Shown piece after piece: positions 47,784 to 58,220 of a stretch of DNA of 64,000 bases. The notes beneath the pieces were generated by a model. That model worked only from the letters and a program-made list of their open reading frames with translations. It did not search any database and was not told the origin of the DNA. Position 1 is the stretch's first letter; each line of letters begins with the position of its first letter. Location of the stretch: the NCBI GenBank assembly GCA_033060915.1, contig CM065378.1, positions 18,218,001-18,282,000 on the forward strand. Direction: 5' to 3'. The translations under genes were made by a program, and so were the position numbers. The DNA comes from Euryodendron excelsum (Eukaryota > Streptophyta > Magnoliopsida > Ericales > Pentaphylacaceae).

Positions 47784-48039
47784 GCTTAAAGCCTGTTGTA
47801 CTTTTCTCTTTCTTGTTCTTGTTCTTTTTTTGAAAGGAGTGTTCTGTCTTGTACTCCTTTTATCATTAATGGAAAATCTCTTTTTTGACCTATTATGTTA
47901 AATGTTTTAAATAATTTATAGAATGATTGTAGAATAATTCGAATTCATGCACCTGTTTTTTGTCGTTTCTGCATGGTTGAATGCTCTAGTAGAATGCTCG
48001 TGTTGATTATGTCTAGCTATATTTGGTTCATGTGAACTG

Positions 48040-48410
48040 AGCAGATATTCTATGCTAGTGCCTCAAGGACGTCTGGCTCTACTCGGTCACGTGAATCGAG
48101 TAGATTTTTATGCCATTGCCATAAGGCCGTTTGGCTCTACTCGATCACATGAACCAAGCAGATTTTCTATGTCATTTCCATTAAGGTCGTCTGGCTCTAC
48201 TCGGTCATGTGAATCGAGCGAATTTTTTATGCCATTGCCATTAAGGTCATTTGGCTTGCTCGGTTATGTGAACCGAGCAGATTTTCTATGCCATTGCCAT
48301 AAAGCCGTTTGGCTCTGCTCGATCACGTGAACCGAGCAAATTTTCCATGCCATTACCTTAAAATCCGTTTGGCTCTGCTTGGTCACGTGAACTGAGCAAA
48401 CTTGGACTTG
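48040..48410. repeat. Tandem array, about 6.5 copies of a 60-bp unit with CACGTG palindromes
   Basis: The unit is TTTGGCTCTRCTCGRTCACG, TGAAYCGAGCARATTTT and TATGCCATTGCCATAARGCCG. Each copy contains a near-palindrome CTCGGTCACGTGAACCGAG centred on CACGTG, and several copies keep the exact CACGTG. It sits between the accessory gene's 3' end and integrase. Variable tandem repeats in this position are a known trait of Tat-lineage elements. Confidence 0.85.
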
Positions 48411-48671
48411 TCGATTGACTGGAAGTAGACAGTTGTTGAACGGTCGATTTTATTGATAATTTGTTGAGTTACAATTAGAAGCCTATCACAAGTAGTACTT
48501 CCTCAAATGATCGGCGTGCCACGGGCCTGGTAGCTCCTTACCCCCCAGGTACTTCAATCTTTAGGTCCTTTTCCTGGTGTTGCCGATCACCTTGTAGGGG
48601 CCTTCAATTAGGTCCAAGCTTGCCATCCCTTGGTTATATTGTAAACTGGTTGACCCTTTTCAAAACCAGAT

Positions 48672-48689
48672 CCCCCCCCCCCCCCCCCC
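48672..48689. repeat. Poly-C tract (18 C) followed by GGGGCCCC
   Basis: A homopolymer inside the integrase region that interrupts the reading frame. Exact length may be affected by sequencing. Confidence 0.8.
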
Positions 48690-48749
48690 GGGGCCCCATG
48701 AGAAGTCTTTCGATCGAACTCTGGAGTTGTGGTACTGGCGCATCCTCTG

Positions 48750-49620
48750 TTGGTAAAACGCTACCCTCATAGCGGCCTGCAGCCTCCGTTCTTCCAACAG
48801 ATCTAGCTCCACATTCAGAGCCTCGTTGTTAGTCTCGGGTTATACTACGTTGTCCTCGGGCTGGGAAGGTCGATCTCCACTAGGATGACCGCTTCAGTAC
48901 CGAAGGTCAGGGAGAACAGTGTTGACCCAGTAGACACCCTCTCTGTTGTCCTGTAGGCCCAAAGGATGTTAGGGAGTTCTTCCACCCACAAGCCCTTAAC
49001 TTTCTCCAGCTTGGTCTTAAGGATGTTCAAGAGGGACCTGTTTATGACATCTACCTGACCATTGGCTTGAAGATGCTCAAGGGAGGAAACGTGATGACTG
49101 ATTCCTAGGTTAGTACATAATTAGTTGAATTGTCTCCCTTCAAACTGCTTCCATTGTCTGTGATGACGATCCTGGGAATTTTGAACCTGTAAACAATATT
49201 CTACCATAAGAATTTCTTCATTTTATCTTCGATGATCGTCGGTAGTGCCTCTACCTCTGCCCACTTGGTGAAATAATCGATAGCCACCACTGCGAACTTT
49301 CCTCTATCCCTTGCCCAGAGGCAACAATCCCATAATATTAATTCCTTATTGGGCGAAAGGCCACGAGCTCTGGATTGGGGTCAATTCTTGAGCAGGCAAT
49401 CTTGGGATATTGGCGAACTGTTGACACTTGTCGCACTTTTTGATGAATTCTTGGGCATATTTCTCCATGGTAGGCCAATAATAGGTTGTTCACAGAATCT
49501 TCTTAGCGAGGGATCGACCACCCGAGTGGTTTCCACAAGTCCCTTCATGAACTTCTCTCATCACATACTCTTCCTCTTCCTCTATGGCACAATGAAGCAA
49601 CGGTCGGGTGTACCCCCTTT
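48750..49620 (-). pseudogene. Retrotransposon integrase remnant
   Basis: Minus-strand reading gives an HHCC-type zinc region (residues around FIKKCDKCQQ) and a C-terminal piece (LPNILWAYRTTERVSTGSTL, 48845-49030) typical of plant Ty3/gypsy integrase. Several stops and frameshifts are present, plus the poly-C tract, so no complete catalytic core can be read. Confidence 0.85.
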
Positions 49621-50560
49621 TGTAGATGACCCGTTTTGTATTAGGTACCTACACGAACAGTACTGTACCCACCTTACTTTGTTTTTATCCTCTGATAGGG
49701 CTCCGCTTTGCAAGAAATCCCTAATCTGGCTCATCCATGACGTTTCAAATTCGGTCTGGTTTACCTCCGGACTCTGGATGCTTGGTGAATCAAGGACCTC
49801 CATTAGGACGTTCAGGTCATGCTCATTAGACAAGGCGATCCTAGCCAGCCGGTCTGTCTCTTTGTTCTGGAGCCTTGGGACACGTTTTAGCAAAATTTTT
49901 GCAAACCTTCTGGCTAAACTCTTAGCCATTTGACAGTATTGCTTCATGTTATCCTCTCTAGTTTCATACTCTCCCTAAACTTACTCCACCACCAATTGAG
50001 AGTCGTTTCACATAACTATCTGCTCAAACCCCCATTTACCGAGCCATCTGGAGTCCGGCAATGAGTGCCTCGTATTCTGCTACATTATTGGTGGCAGGGA
50101 ACTTGAAGCGGAGAGCATGTTCAATCTTGTGACCGTTAGGAGTGACAAGGACCACGCTAGTACCACTGGAATCGTCAGTAGAGGAGCCATTAACGTTTAA
50201 AACCCAATGGCTATTGACGGCGTTGTCTTTGGGGGTGGCAATGGGAGGGTTAGTGAATTTTGCTATAAAATCCACAGCAACCTGCCCCTTGATCGCCAGC
50301 CAAGGTCGGTAGTGGATGTCGAACTGGCTGAGCTCAACTGACCACTTTACCAAACATCTCGACATCTCCAGCTTATGTAGAATGTTTTTCAAAAGTTGGT
50401 CTGTGAGGACCACTATCGTGTGGGCTTGGAAGTAAGGTCTCAGGTGCCAAGCTACTGCCACCAAGGTTATGGCCATGAGCTCCATATTCAGTTATCTTTT
50501 CTCTGCCTCACGTACCACCCGGCTAGTGTAGTATACCGGCTTCTGGATTCCTCATTCTTC
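49621..50560 (-). pseudogene. RNase H and additional RNase H domain remnants
   Basis: 50036-50485 reads from the end of the RT-linked RNase H (HTIVVLTDQLL, FDIHYRPWLAIKGQ) into a second RNase H (WVLNVNGSSTDDSSG, NNVAEYEALIAGLQ). The second domain is the archaeal-type RNase H acquired by the Tat lineage. Its first catalytic Asp (expected in VDGSS) reads Asn. 49582-49947 continues it (QNKETDRLARIAL). Confidence 0.85.
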
Positions 50561-51400
50561 TCTTACTAGAGCCGAGCTCACTGTTGTTGCCGAAACTACC
50601 AAATACAAATACAATTCCTCCCCCGGAACAGTTCGGCTGAGCAGCGGGACCGAGCTCAAGTATTGCTTGAGTTGGTGGAAGGCCGCTTCACACTTTTTGG
50701 TCCACTCAAATGCCCTGAGTAGGATCTTCAAAAAGGGCAAGCATTTGTCAGTGGATTTGGAGATGAACTTGTTCAGAGCAGCCACACGCCCTACCAGCCT
50801 CTGAACATCCTTCGTTGTTCGGGGGATGCCTTCTTATTCTTTATCAACATGTCATCCACATACACTTTCACATTGCACCCAATCTGTGATTTGAACATAA
50901 AGTTGACCGGTCGTTGATGTGTTGCCCCCATATTCTTTAGTTTGAATGGCATCACGTTGTAACAATAGAGCCCCCAGTCAATGATGAAGGTTGCATGCTC
51001 CTACTCGTGCTCGGCCATCCGGATCTGGTTATATCTTGAAAAAAACATTCATGAAGGTTAGCATTTCATACTCAGTAGAAGAGTTGACAAGAAGGTCGAT
51101 TATGGGCAAAGGGAAACTGTCCTTTGGGCATACTTTGTTAAGGTTAGTGAAATCAACACACATTCTCCACTTGTCGTTGGACTTCTTCACCATGACGACA
51201 TTAAAGAGCTAAGTAGGGTATTACACTTCCCTAATGAACTTTTCTTGGACTAGCTTTTCGGCTTTTTCAGCCATGGTGTCGTTCCATTTTGACGCGAAAT
51301 TTCTCCGTTTTTGTTTAACGGGCCTGGCCTCGGGGTCGATGTTCAAGTAGTGAGTTGTTACTCTTGTAACAATGCCAAGCATATCCTCTTGGGATCAGGA
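50561..51400 (-). pseudogene. Reverse transcriptase remnant
   Basis: The catalytic YVDD motif is readable at 50851-50862 (VYVDDMLIK), followed by the thumb/connection region KDVQRLVGRVAALNKFISKS. Stops and shifts occur upstream and downstream. 51395-51622 holds the region just before RT (VTIRAATPEELKEGLRRFLK). Confidence 0.88.
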
Positions 51401-51639
51401 AAACATGTCAATGATTTCCTTAAGAAATCTTCGTAACCCCTCCTTCAGCTCCTCAGGTGTGGCTGCCCTAATCGTTACTGTTCTGTTTTGCCCTTGTGCC
51501 CCGACGGGAACGTCTTCTAGCTTCTTTGCCGACTCGCCTCTTCTGACCTTCTCCTTGTCCCTTGGCTTGAGTTCTTTGATGACCAGGGTTTCTTTGCTGG
51601 CCTCCCTTTTCAGGGACGCCATGTAGCATTCTCAGGCCT

Positions 51640-52010
51640 CTTTCTAGTCGCCCCTTGTGCACCCGATCCCATTCTCAGTCAGGAATTTAATCCTGAGGTG
51701 GTAGGTGGATGTTACAACTTTGAATTTATTCAGCGTCGTTCGTCCAATAATAGCGTTGTAGCCCGATGGACATTCCACCACCAAGAAGTGGATCATCTTC
51801 GTTGCCCGATATGGTTCCTCCCCTAGGGTCACCGGTAGGACGATAGACCTGAGGGGAATTACTTGGTCCCTGATAAAACCAACCAAGGGAGAGTTAACTG
51901 ATTACAACTTATCCTTGCCGATCTGCATCTTCTCGAAGGCCCCCCAAAACAGAATGTCCGCTAAACTCCAACTGTCAATCAGAACTCTCCGGGTTTTGAA
52001 ATTGGACCTA
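51640..52010 (-). pseudogene. Aspartic protease remnant
   Basis: Reads [19 protein letters not shown] then LVVECPSGYNAIIGRTTLN, the plant retropepsin layout. The active-site D-T/S-G triad is replaced by D-S-W and a TGA-type break lies between the halves, so the enzyme is dead. Confidence 0.8.
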
Positions 52011-52099
52011 ATTAAGGAAATGACCAAAGGGTCATCGTGGGTTGATAAAGCTCAGTGGCTTCTTCTTCTATGAATGTGATCACGGGGCCTTCCGTCTTG

Positions 52100-53665
52100 G
52101 GCTTCTTACTAAGCACCCCAACCAACATTACCTCAGCCCTGGTTCGGATCTTTCTAACGTGCTTCTTTCACGCTGAAAAGGATTCACCGCCTTCTCAAAA
52201 CCCTCTGGCTATTACCCTTATTTCTCCTATGGGCTGGTTGTTGGGCTGTGCTCGGGCTGGACTACACCGATCCTCCCACTCATGGTCTCGGCCGGCGACA
52301 TATCGGCCAAGTCTGCCCTTCTGATCAGATCCTCAATCTGTTGCTTCAAGTCGATGCAGTCCTCCGTGTCATGCCCGTGATCGCAATGGAATCTGCAGTA
52401 CCTCTTTCGATTCCGCATGCTCGAGGGTGTCTTCAGGCGTTCTGGCCATTTCAATACCGAATCATCCCTTATCTCCACCAAGACATCTTTCAGCTTTGTT
52501 GTTGGGGGGTGAACGTTCAGTCTAGCTCACGATAATGCTCCCGTCTATCCTCTGCCCTGTCATGCAACCGGTTGCGGCTCCGGTTCGTCTTTGCTTCCTT
52601 CTCCTCATTCGAGGTGCCAGTTGACCTTTTTTTATCGGAGCCCGAATTGCTCCCTCCATCATTCTCTCTTTGAGCACTCATTGCATCCTCTGCGTTCATG
52701 TGCTAATAAGCCCGAAAGATCAGTTCGGCTATGTCTTAAGGTGGCCTCGTCGATAAGAAAAAGTGGGGCTTTCCAGTTCTTATGCAGCTCATGAACGTTG
52801 TGACGGCCACCTTATCGTCCACGTCGTCCACTGCTAGGGTCTCCTGATTGAACCTCCCTACGTACTCACGCAGGGTCTCCTCTTTCTTCTGCCGCACGGT
52901 CAACAGGTACGCAACTAACCTTCACTGCCTCTGCACCTCGATGTAATGGCTTACAAAGAGCTTGCTAAGTTCGGTGAAGGTGGAGATCGTCGCTGGCTTA
53001 ATTTTGTTGAACCAAGTTAGTGTAGAGCCTTTCAATGTGACGGGAAAAGCTCTACACATGATCTCATCTAGCACCGTTTACAGGTGCATGAGTTCCTTGA
53101 AGGTTTCCAAGTGGTCCACTAGGTCTTTGGAACCGTCGAACGCATCCACCATCGAAATTTTGAACTTCAAAGGAAGGGAATAGTCCATCACCACCTGGGT
53201 GAATGGTGAAGATATCCTACTGATAAGTGCGTCTATCGTGTTTGGAGCCTTGGCCTCCACAGCTGCTAAGACTCTTTCCATTTGGGCTTGTATGGCCCTC
53301 ATTTGTTCGTCCTATGCATGGGTACTTTTTGGTTTATCACCCAACATCTCCGTTCACGATTGGACTGCATGGCTGGTTTGCGCTTCTTCAATGTGGGGCT
53401 CACGGCCTAGGAGTGGGTCCTCCACCTGTCCTTCGTTTCCGTTCCCTTTTCCATTGTCGTTAGGGGGAATAGCAGGCCCTCTATCAACCTCATAATCCTC
53501 CTGTTCCACCACCGGCGGGACAAGTGGCGGTGGAACCCCTCTAAACGGAGTTGGAACTCGCTAGAGCAACTCTACATTTTAGCGGGCCAGCTGTTACTTG
53601 CTAGCCAACATGTTAGCCACTGTCTTTTTGAGGGCTGCTATATTCTCTACACTTGAATCTGCCAT
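52100..53665 (-). pseudogene. gag remnant with CCHC-type knuckle
   Basis: Starts at ATG 53665 (MADSSVENIAALKK) but reaches a TAA after 23 codons. Further down are capsid-like segments (FDGSKDLVDHLETFKELMHL near 53080; ETLREYVGRF near 52880) and a nucleocapsid-type motif CRFHCDHGHDTEDC near 52360-52400. Many in-frame stops are present. Confidence 0.85.
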
Positions 53666-53737
53666 TGCGCTTCCTTAGGGGTGAGTGCTAATCCCAGACC
53701 TAATTAAGACCGTGAAAAATCATGAGAATAGTCGGTT

Positions 53738-53753
53738 CCTATAGACGGTGCCA
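53738..53753 (-). promoter_or_regulatory. Primer binding site
   Basis: Two bases inside the 5' LTR, the minus strand reads TGGCACCGTCTATAGG. The first nine bases match the 3' end complement of plant tRNA-Asp (TGGCGCCGT) with one change. Confidence 0.55.
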
Positions 53754-53755
53754 GC

Positions 53756-54339
53756 TGATGAAGCAACAATCTCGTGGTGTCTTGTCCCCAGGCCTTCGAC
53801 GAGCTCTAGCAATTCCGTTGGCGTGTGGTCTCCTGTTCTAAGCACACCGATGTGGCGCCTGCCAAAGGCCCTCTGATGATCAAGTTAGATTCAGGAGAAT
53901 ATCGTTACTCAGGGGTGTAGTTTGCTAGGGTTTTTTCTTTGATGCGTACCTAGTGAGAAAGGCTTTTATTTCCCTTTGTATGTATGTATGGGAGTGGTTG
54001 GCGACCTTTCCACATGGCAGTGTTCCATTGGAGGGTCAAATCTATGGCAGGGCACTTAAGAGGGCCATTCCCCCACTCTAGCATGGCATGTGTCAGAACT
54101 GCGTCAAGGGTAGAGTGGTTGTCCCTCACACACTCTACGCCCATGCTTTGAGTGCACGATACAGGGTCCGGTATTAGTTATGGCCTCTACCGATGTGATG
54201 GGAAGGACAAATAGAGCGAAAAGCACGCCCGAAGGGCTAGCCTGTTTGGGAGCTGAGGGGAGCCAAGGTGAGGCTCTGATCGGGACCTGATCAGACATTA
54301 GGGAGGGTCTCTGGTCTGGTCAGAAAAATGTCACTACCA
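53756..54339 (-). repeat. 5' LTR of the retrotransposon (584 bp)
   Basis: Pairs with 44422-44997. Carries an extra 8 bp near 54251 (GGGAGCTGAGGGGAGCCAAGG). Followed directly by CTGGT. Confidence 0.95.
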
Positions 54340-54344
54340 CTGGT
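54340..54344. repeat. Target-site duplication CTGGT, right
   Basis: Matches 44417-44421. Removing the element and one copy rejoins the HMG exon in a continuous way. Confidence 0.9.
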
Positions 54345-54850
54345 CAAACAACTGCATGGCTGTTATGTGTTTCTGCTCTTCTTCCAACAGATTCATCGCT
54401 TCATTCTCACGCTTCTCATTCCTAATAACCTTTAAATAAGCTTCCTTCTCAGCTTGATACTTGTCCTCATAAGGCTTCTTCTCTTCTGTGCCTGACAGTT
54501 TTCCATTTTGCCCCCAAATGTTTGAGATCTCCTTGAATTCAGTATCTGGTTTCGCTTTCTTGATCTAAGAGACATCAGATCCCAATAGGCATTCAGTGAT
54601 AGGATAATCAGATTAACGGAGATTAGAAACTTAACCAAATCAATGAAGATTGAAACAGTTCATTAGCACAAACTCTGTTCTCTATATTACCTCATTCCAT
54701 TTATCTTTGCACCATGGGATATAAGGTGGAGATGACCTTTTCACTTGGGAACATTCTTTCTTCTTCTCTTTCTTTTCTTCCTCTTTGCCTCTCAGCTATT
54801 GAAGGATGGGGAATATTTCTACTATTTTAAAAGATTGGAGCCTTAAAAGG
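54340..54850 (-). pseudogene. 3xHMG-box protein pseudogene, 5' half
   Basis: Minus strand: an exon remnant ending at 54691 (basic stretch, then VKRSSPPYIPWCKDKWNE) and an exon starting at 54564 (IKKAKPDTEFKEISN, EEKKPYEDKYQAEKEAYLK, EEEQKHITAMQLFDQ), which is cut at 54340 by the retrotransposon. This is the first HMG box and following helix of a plant 3xHMG-box protein. Between ISNI and TEEKK the expected GAKWK block appears only after a one-base shift and returns to frame soon after, so two compensating indels have scrambled the box core. The 5' start of the gene is not recognisable beyond about 54850, so it may be truncated. Confidence 0.85.
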
Positions 54851-55061
54851 TGTTTTTCACACTTTCTATTTCATAAATGCCCCTGCAATGAAAAGGAAAT
54901 GACAAATGCTACCCATCCATTTGAAAAGCCACGTTAAAAGAATTAACAACGTTTCAGATTAGGTAAAGATGATTTATTAACTGTCAAAAAATATGTGTGC
55001 TCTTTCGTCTATGGCAGTGTCGGAGCGGTGTAGGCCGCTATAGACCAAGGAGAAAGAGTAG

Positions 55062-55222
55062 GTAAAGAGTTTATGGCCGCAAATCTGGTTGACGGAACAG
55101 TTTCCACTAAAGACGGAGGAGTTGTTGCCGACACTCGACATTTTGAAGAACAAAGTAAAGGCCGTTAGACGGATGAGAGACTTGGTCACGATGATTTCCC
55201 TCCCACGACATTTCCAGTAAAG
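55062..55222 (+). pseudogene. Fragment of an ANKRD13-like (GPCR-chaperone domain) gene
   Basis: Plus-strand translation gives WPQIWLTEQFPLKTEELLPT and ILKNKVKAVRRMRDLVTMIS, the conserved C-terminal core of plant ankyrin-repeat/ANKRD13-type proteins. The expected TFPVK follows in another frame and ends at a donor-like AAG|GTAAGA (55222/55223), so there is a one-base shift. Stops occur upstream (TAG near 55031). No ankyrin repeats or later exons were found nearby. It lies head-to-head with the HMG remnant, about 200 bp away. Confidence 0.65.
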
Positions 55223-55702
55223 GTAAGAGCAAAATGGGTATAAGATGAAAATATCTGCTACTGTAGAGTCCATTAAACCTGTTTTGTTCTCTTTCTTTGT
55301 TTTCGTTTTTGCTGGACATTGGTGACAAAGAGTCTGAGAAAAAGCTTTGGTGGGGCCTCAAATGGGAAGGTTCAAATGGGTCGCGTCTAATTTAACGGTC
55401 GTGATTCCTTGGTGGTCACTTGCAAAATCGAAATTCAAGAACGGGTACGTTGCGTATTTTAGGATGCCTAAGTAAGGTATTCTACATCTGTTATCAATCT
55501 CTCTTTCTTTCTTCTTAAAAGTTCTACTATAGCATTTTTTTAACCGTTTTGTCTTGAGTCTAGGCGTTGGTTTGATGGACTTTTGGCATGAATTCTAGGC
55601 CTTCATTCTGACTTTGATTTTTATTTTCCGCAAGTAATTTTCAGGGTTTTCGTTTGGTATTCTTTTGTTGTCACTCGTCTTTTTCTCTGGTTCTAAACTC
55701 TT

Positions 55703-55918
55703 AGTGTTTGGTAGTCAATGAAGTTCCTATAGGGATCAATGTACTATCTCAATGAAGGAAGCCTAAGGAAATAGAGACATTCGTAGATTTCAGTTTTCGG
55801 CTTTGATCATTCCCAGTGTTTGGTAGTCAATGCAGTTCTTATAGGGATCAATGGGCTATCTCAAGAAAAGAAGCCTGAGGAAACAGAGACATTCGTAGAT
55901 TTCAGTTTTCGGCTTTAA
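55703..55918. repeat. Direct tandem duplication, period 112 bp
   Basis: AGTGTTTGGTAGTCAATG begins at 55703 and 55815. The two copies share ATAGGGATCAATG and ACATTCGTAGATTTCAG and differ at scattered positions. Confidence 0.85.
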
Positions 55919-57660
55919 TAGTTTGTTAGGGTTTTCTCCGAAGTTGTTCTTCTATTTGAATTATTGGATTTGAATAAGTTAGAGATCCAAGGAATGCAAA
56001 CATGGGCCGTACTCAAGCATCTTAAGTTATTAACAAACTTAAGTTTGTGGAAGGCAAAGTCATCATTTCCCACTTTATCAAGTGACTTGTGTCCAGAGCT
56101 TACGTTTTTATCCTTCTTGAATTCTTTTATGTGTGCTTTTTTGCACAATTACTACATATTTCTAATTTAGTTTTATTTTTCCAGTGTATCCTCATTTTTA
56201 TGTTGCATTATGGAAGAAGTGAGAAAATGACTTCTTTCCATGAAAACTACCATTTTTAGTTACCATTTCCGGCTTGGAAGTCCTGAAGTTCAGGTATAAA
56301 TGTTTGTAATGCCACCATTATTGTTGGTCCTGAGTTTAATGCTGATCATTTATGGTTCCAATTTGAAATTTGCAGTGGGCACTAGCGGCATAATTTGACC
56401 TACCTTATACAGATTTAGCAATACGGAATTTGAGGTATTTGCATTCCATATGCTTAATTATTTTTGCTCTCCAATTTGTGAATAGGAAAATGTGTTTTAA
56501 AGTCAAAGTAAATTCAGGCATCTAACTGTATCATGCTCTACAAAGTTCCAAGAACATGCAACTGCACACAGATTTCTTCCTTTTTTGTTTTTATAATTTT
56601 CGTAAATTATGACAAAATCGCAACCTATTTCTCCATCTTGAGATAAAATGCATGTCAGGTTTAACTTTAAAAGCTAATTTGACATATTCTCAATCAGAGT
56701 GTAAAGGAAAAGTTTAGTCAAGTTGCACTCTATAGGTCATTTATTTTCAATGGTAAGTGCAACAGTTGATGCCTAGCTTGAAACTAGCATCCTTGATTGC
56801 ATTTAACTCACTCAGTTTCGGACAAGGACCATGGCATTGTATTTGGAAGGGGTTACATTCTAAATGATTGGGTGTTGAATAGAATTATGTTTATCATGAT
56901 CTTGAACTTTGGTAAACTTGCCTGTGTTCTTGCAAGATTTAGTGATGTTAGAGAAGCACCAAAAAAATGCTTCTTATTTTGTGTCCTTTTGGCACAAAAG
57001 GAGCACGTGGACTAGGAGCAAGAGTTACTCTTTATGTGTCCTAGAATGAACGCTAGCAAATTTGGTTCTACTTAATACCAGCTTGAGATTTGACAGTCAT
57101 GAAAAATGACAAACATTACCAATATGTATAGTATGGATAGTATGATAAAATAGAGAAAAAAAGAAAAAAAAAATTACCTTATTAGACACTTGATGTTATT
57201 TTATTTTTTAAAAAAAAATTTGAGATATGCTTTTATGTAATTTTTCCTTTCTACCTGATTGAATAAATTATAGCAAACAATTGTGCATAAGTTGCTTTAA
57301 TTTCAACAACATAATTTCTTTAAGAAAGTTCTCTGATATTTTTATTGCAAATGAATGCAGTTTATTGAACTTGGTGAAAAATGACTATCAAATGGTCTTT
57401 GAATGAACTGGAGAAGGGTTGTCCCCATAATCTATGGCTATTCATCCTTGGAAGTGGCTTCTAAATCGAGTTCAATCCTTTGTGGTGTTCTTATTGGGAT
57501 TCAACTGTATGGAGCATTAAGAGTTATCTTTTGAGTAGAAGAGTGTAAGTAATAATGAGTTTTGTATTGGCCTTGATAAAGGTGTTACATCTATATTTTA
57601 TTATTTTTTATCTTTCTGTCTCTTTTTGTATCCACAAATGCCTTATTTATGAGAAGTATT
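55919..57660. other. Unassigned AT-rich region
   Basis: Short open frames only. 55964-56170 (+) has a leucine-rich frame (LKHLKLLTNLSLW) that hints at an LRR or F-box remnant but is too short to assign. No gene is supported. Confidence 0.4.
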
Positions 57661-57663
57661 ACT

Positions 57664-57690
57664 CCCACCCCCCCTGACACGGGGGGTGGG
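57664..57690. repeat. GC hairpin CCCACCCCCC/GGGGGGTGGG
   Basis: Ten-base C/G arms around a short TGACAC-type loop, in an otherwise AT-rich region. Could form a strong hairpin or, as single strand, G-rich structure. Confidence 0.7.
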
Positions 57691-57779
57691 CTGATGGGAC
57701 GAAAAAAAAAAGTTAATTGTTTGATTTTGTCCTCATGTGCTTTGTTGATGCAAAACAATAGTGTTATGTTCTTTTTATA

Positions 57780-58220
57780 GTTAAATATATATCAATTGTT
57801 TTATTTTTATTTTGTTTTGATTAATTTAATTTTTTTAAAAAATAAAAAAATAAAAAATAGAGATCACATCAGGCAAACTTTTGTTATTTTTTATTAATTG
57901 TTTTGATTAATTTGAATTGTTTTAAAAAAATAAAAAAAATAAAAAAAATAAAAGTCACATCATTGAGTGGGATTATCAGGAATATGAGATCAAAGATTTT
58001 CTGTTCGGATAAGATTTTCTATTCGGATATGTCTCTTTCTATACACCTGAATTTATCACTGATCAATCAAGACTTTATTATTTTTTATTTGTTATTTTAT
58101 TTTTATTTTGTTTTGATTAATTTGATTTTTTTTTAAAAATAAGAAAAGAACAAAAAAAATATGAGTCACATCAGTGAGTGGGATTGTCAAGGAATATGAG
58201 ATCAGAGATTTTCAGTACCA
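57780..58220. repeat. Imperfect repeats of a block with TTTTGATTAATTTGA and GTCACATCANTGAGTGGGAT
   Basis: Three successive variants: near 57815-57870, 57897-57990 and 58112-58210. The last two share GAGTGGGATTRTCA and GGAATATGAGATCARAGATTTTC. Confidence 0.65.

Larger units (their letters stand above)
44422..54339 (-). mobile_element. Ty3/gypsy LTR retrotransposon, Tat lineage, 9.9 kb, decayed
   Basis: Two LTRs of 576 and 584 bp begin TGATGA and end CTACCA in the plus-strand view, and are flanked by identical CTGGT duplications. Coding order on the minus strand is gag, protease, reverse transcriptase, RNase H, integrase, with integrase after RNase H as in Ty3/gypsy. The gag knuckle CRFHCDHGHDTEDC and the second RNase H domain place it in the Tat/Retand-type lineage. 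All coding regions contain stops or active-site changes, so it cannot move by itself. The LTRs differ at many positions and by an 8-bp indel, so the insertion is old. It interrupts a 3xHMG-box gene. Confidence 0.95.

Noticed and set aside
48052..48330. Open frame through the 60-bp tandem array
   Set aside because: The frame follows from the repeat period being near a multiple of three; the translation is simply a repeated peptide of the array.
55964..56170. Short leucine-rich frame resembling an LRR
   Set aside because: Too short and without the repeat periodicity or neighbouring NB-ARC or F-box needed to call it.
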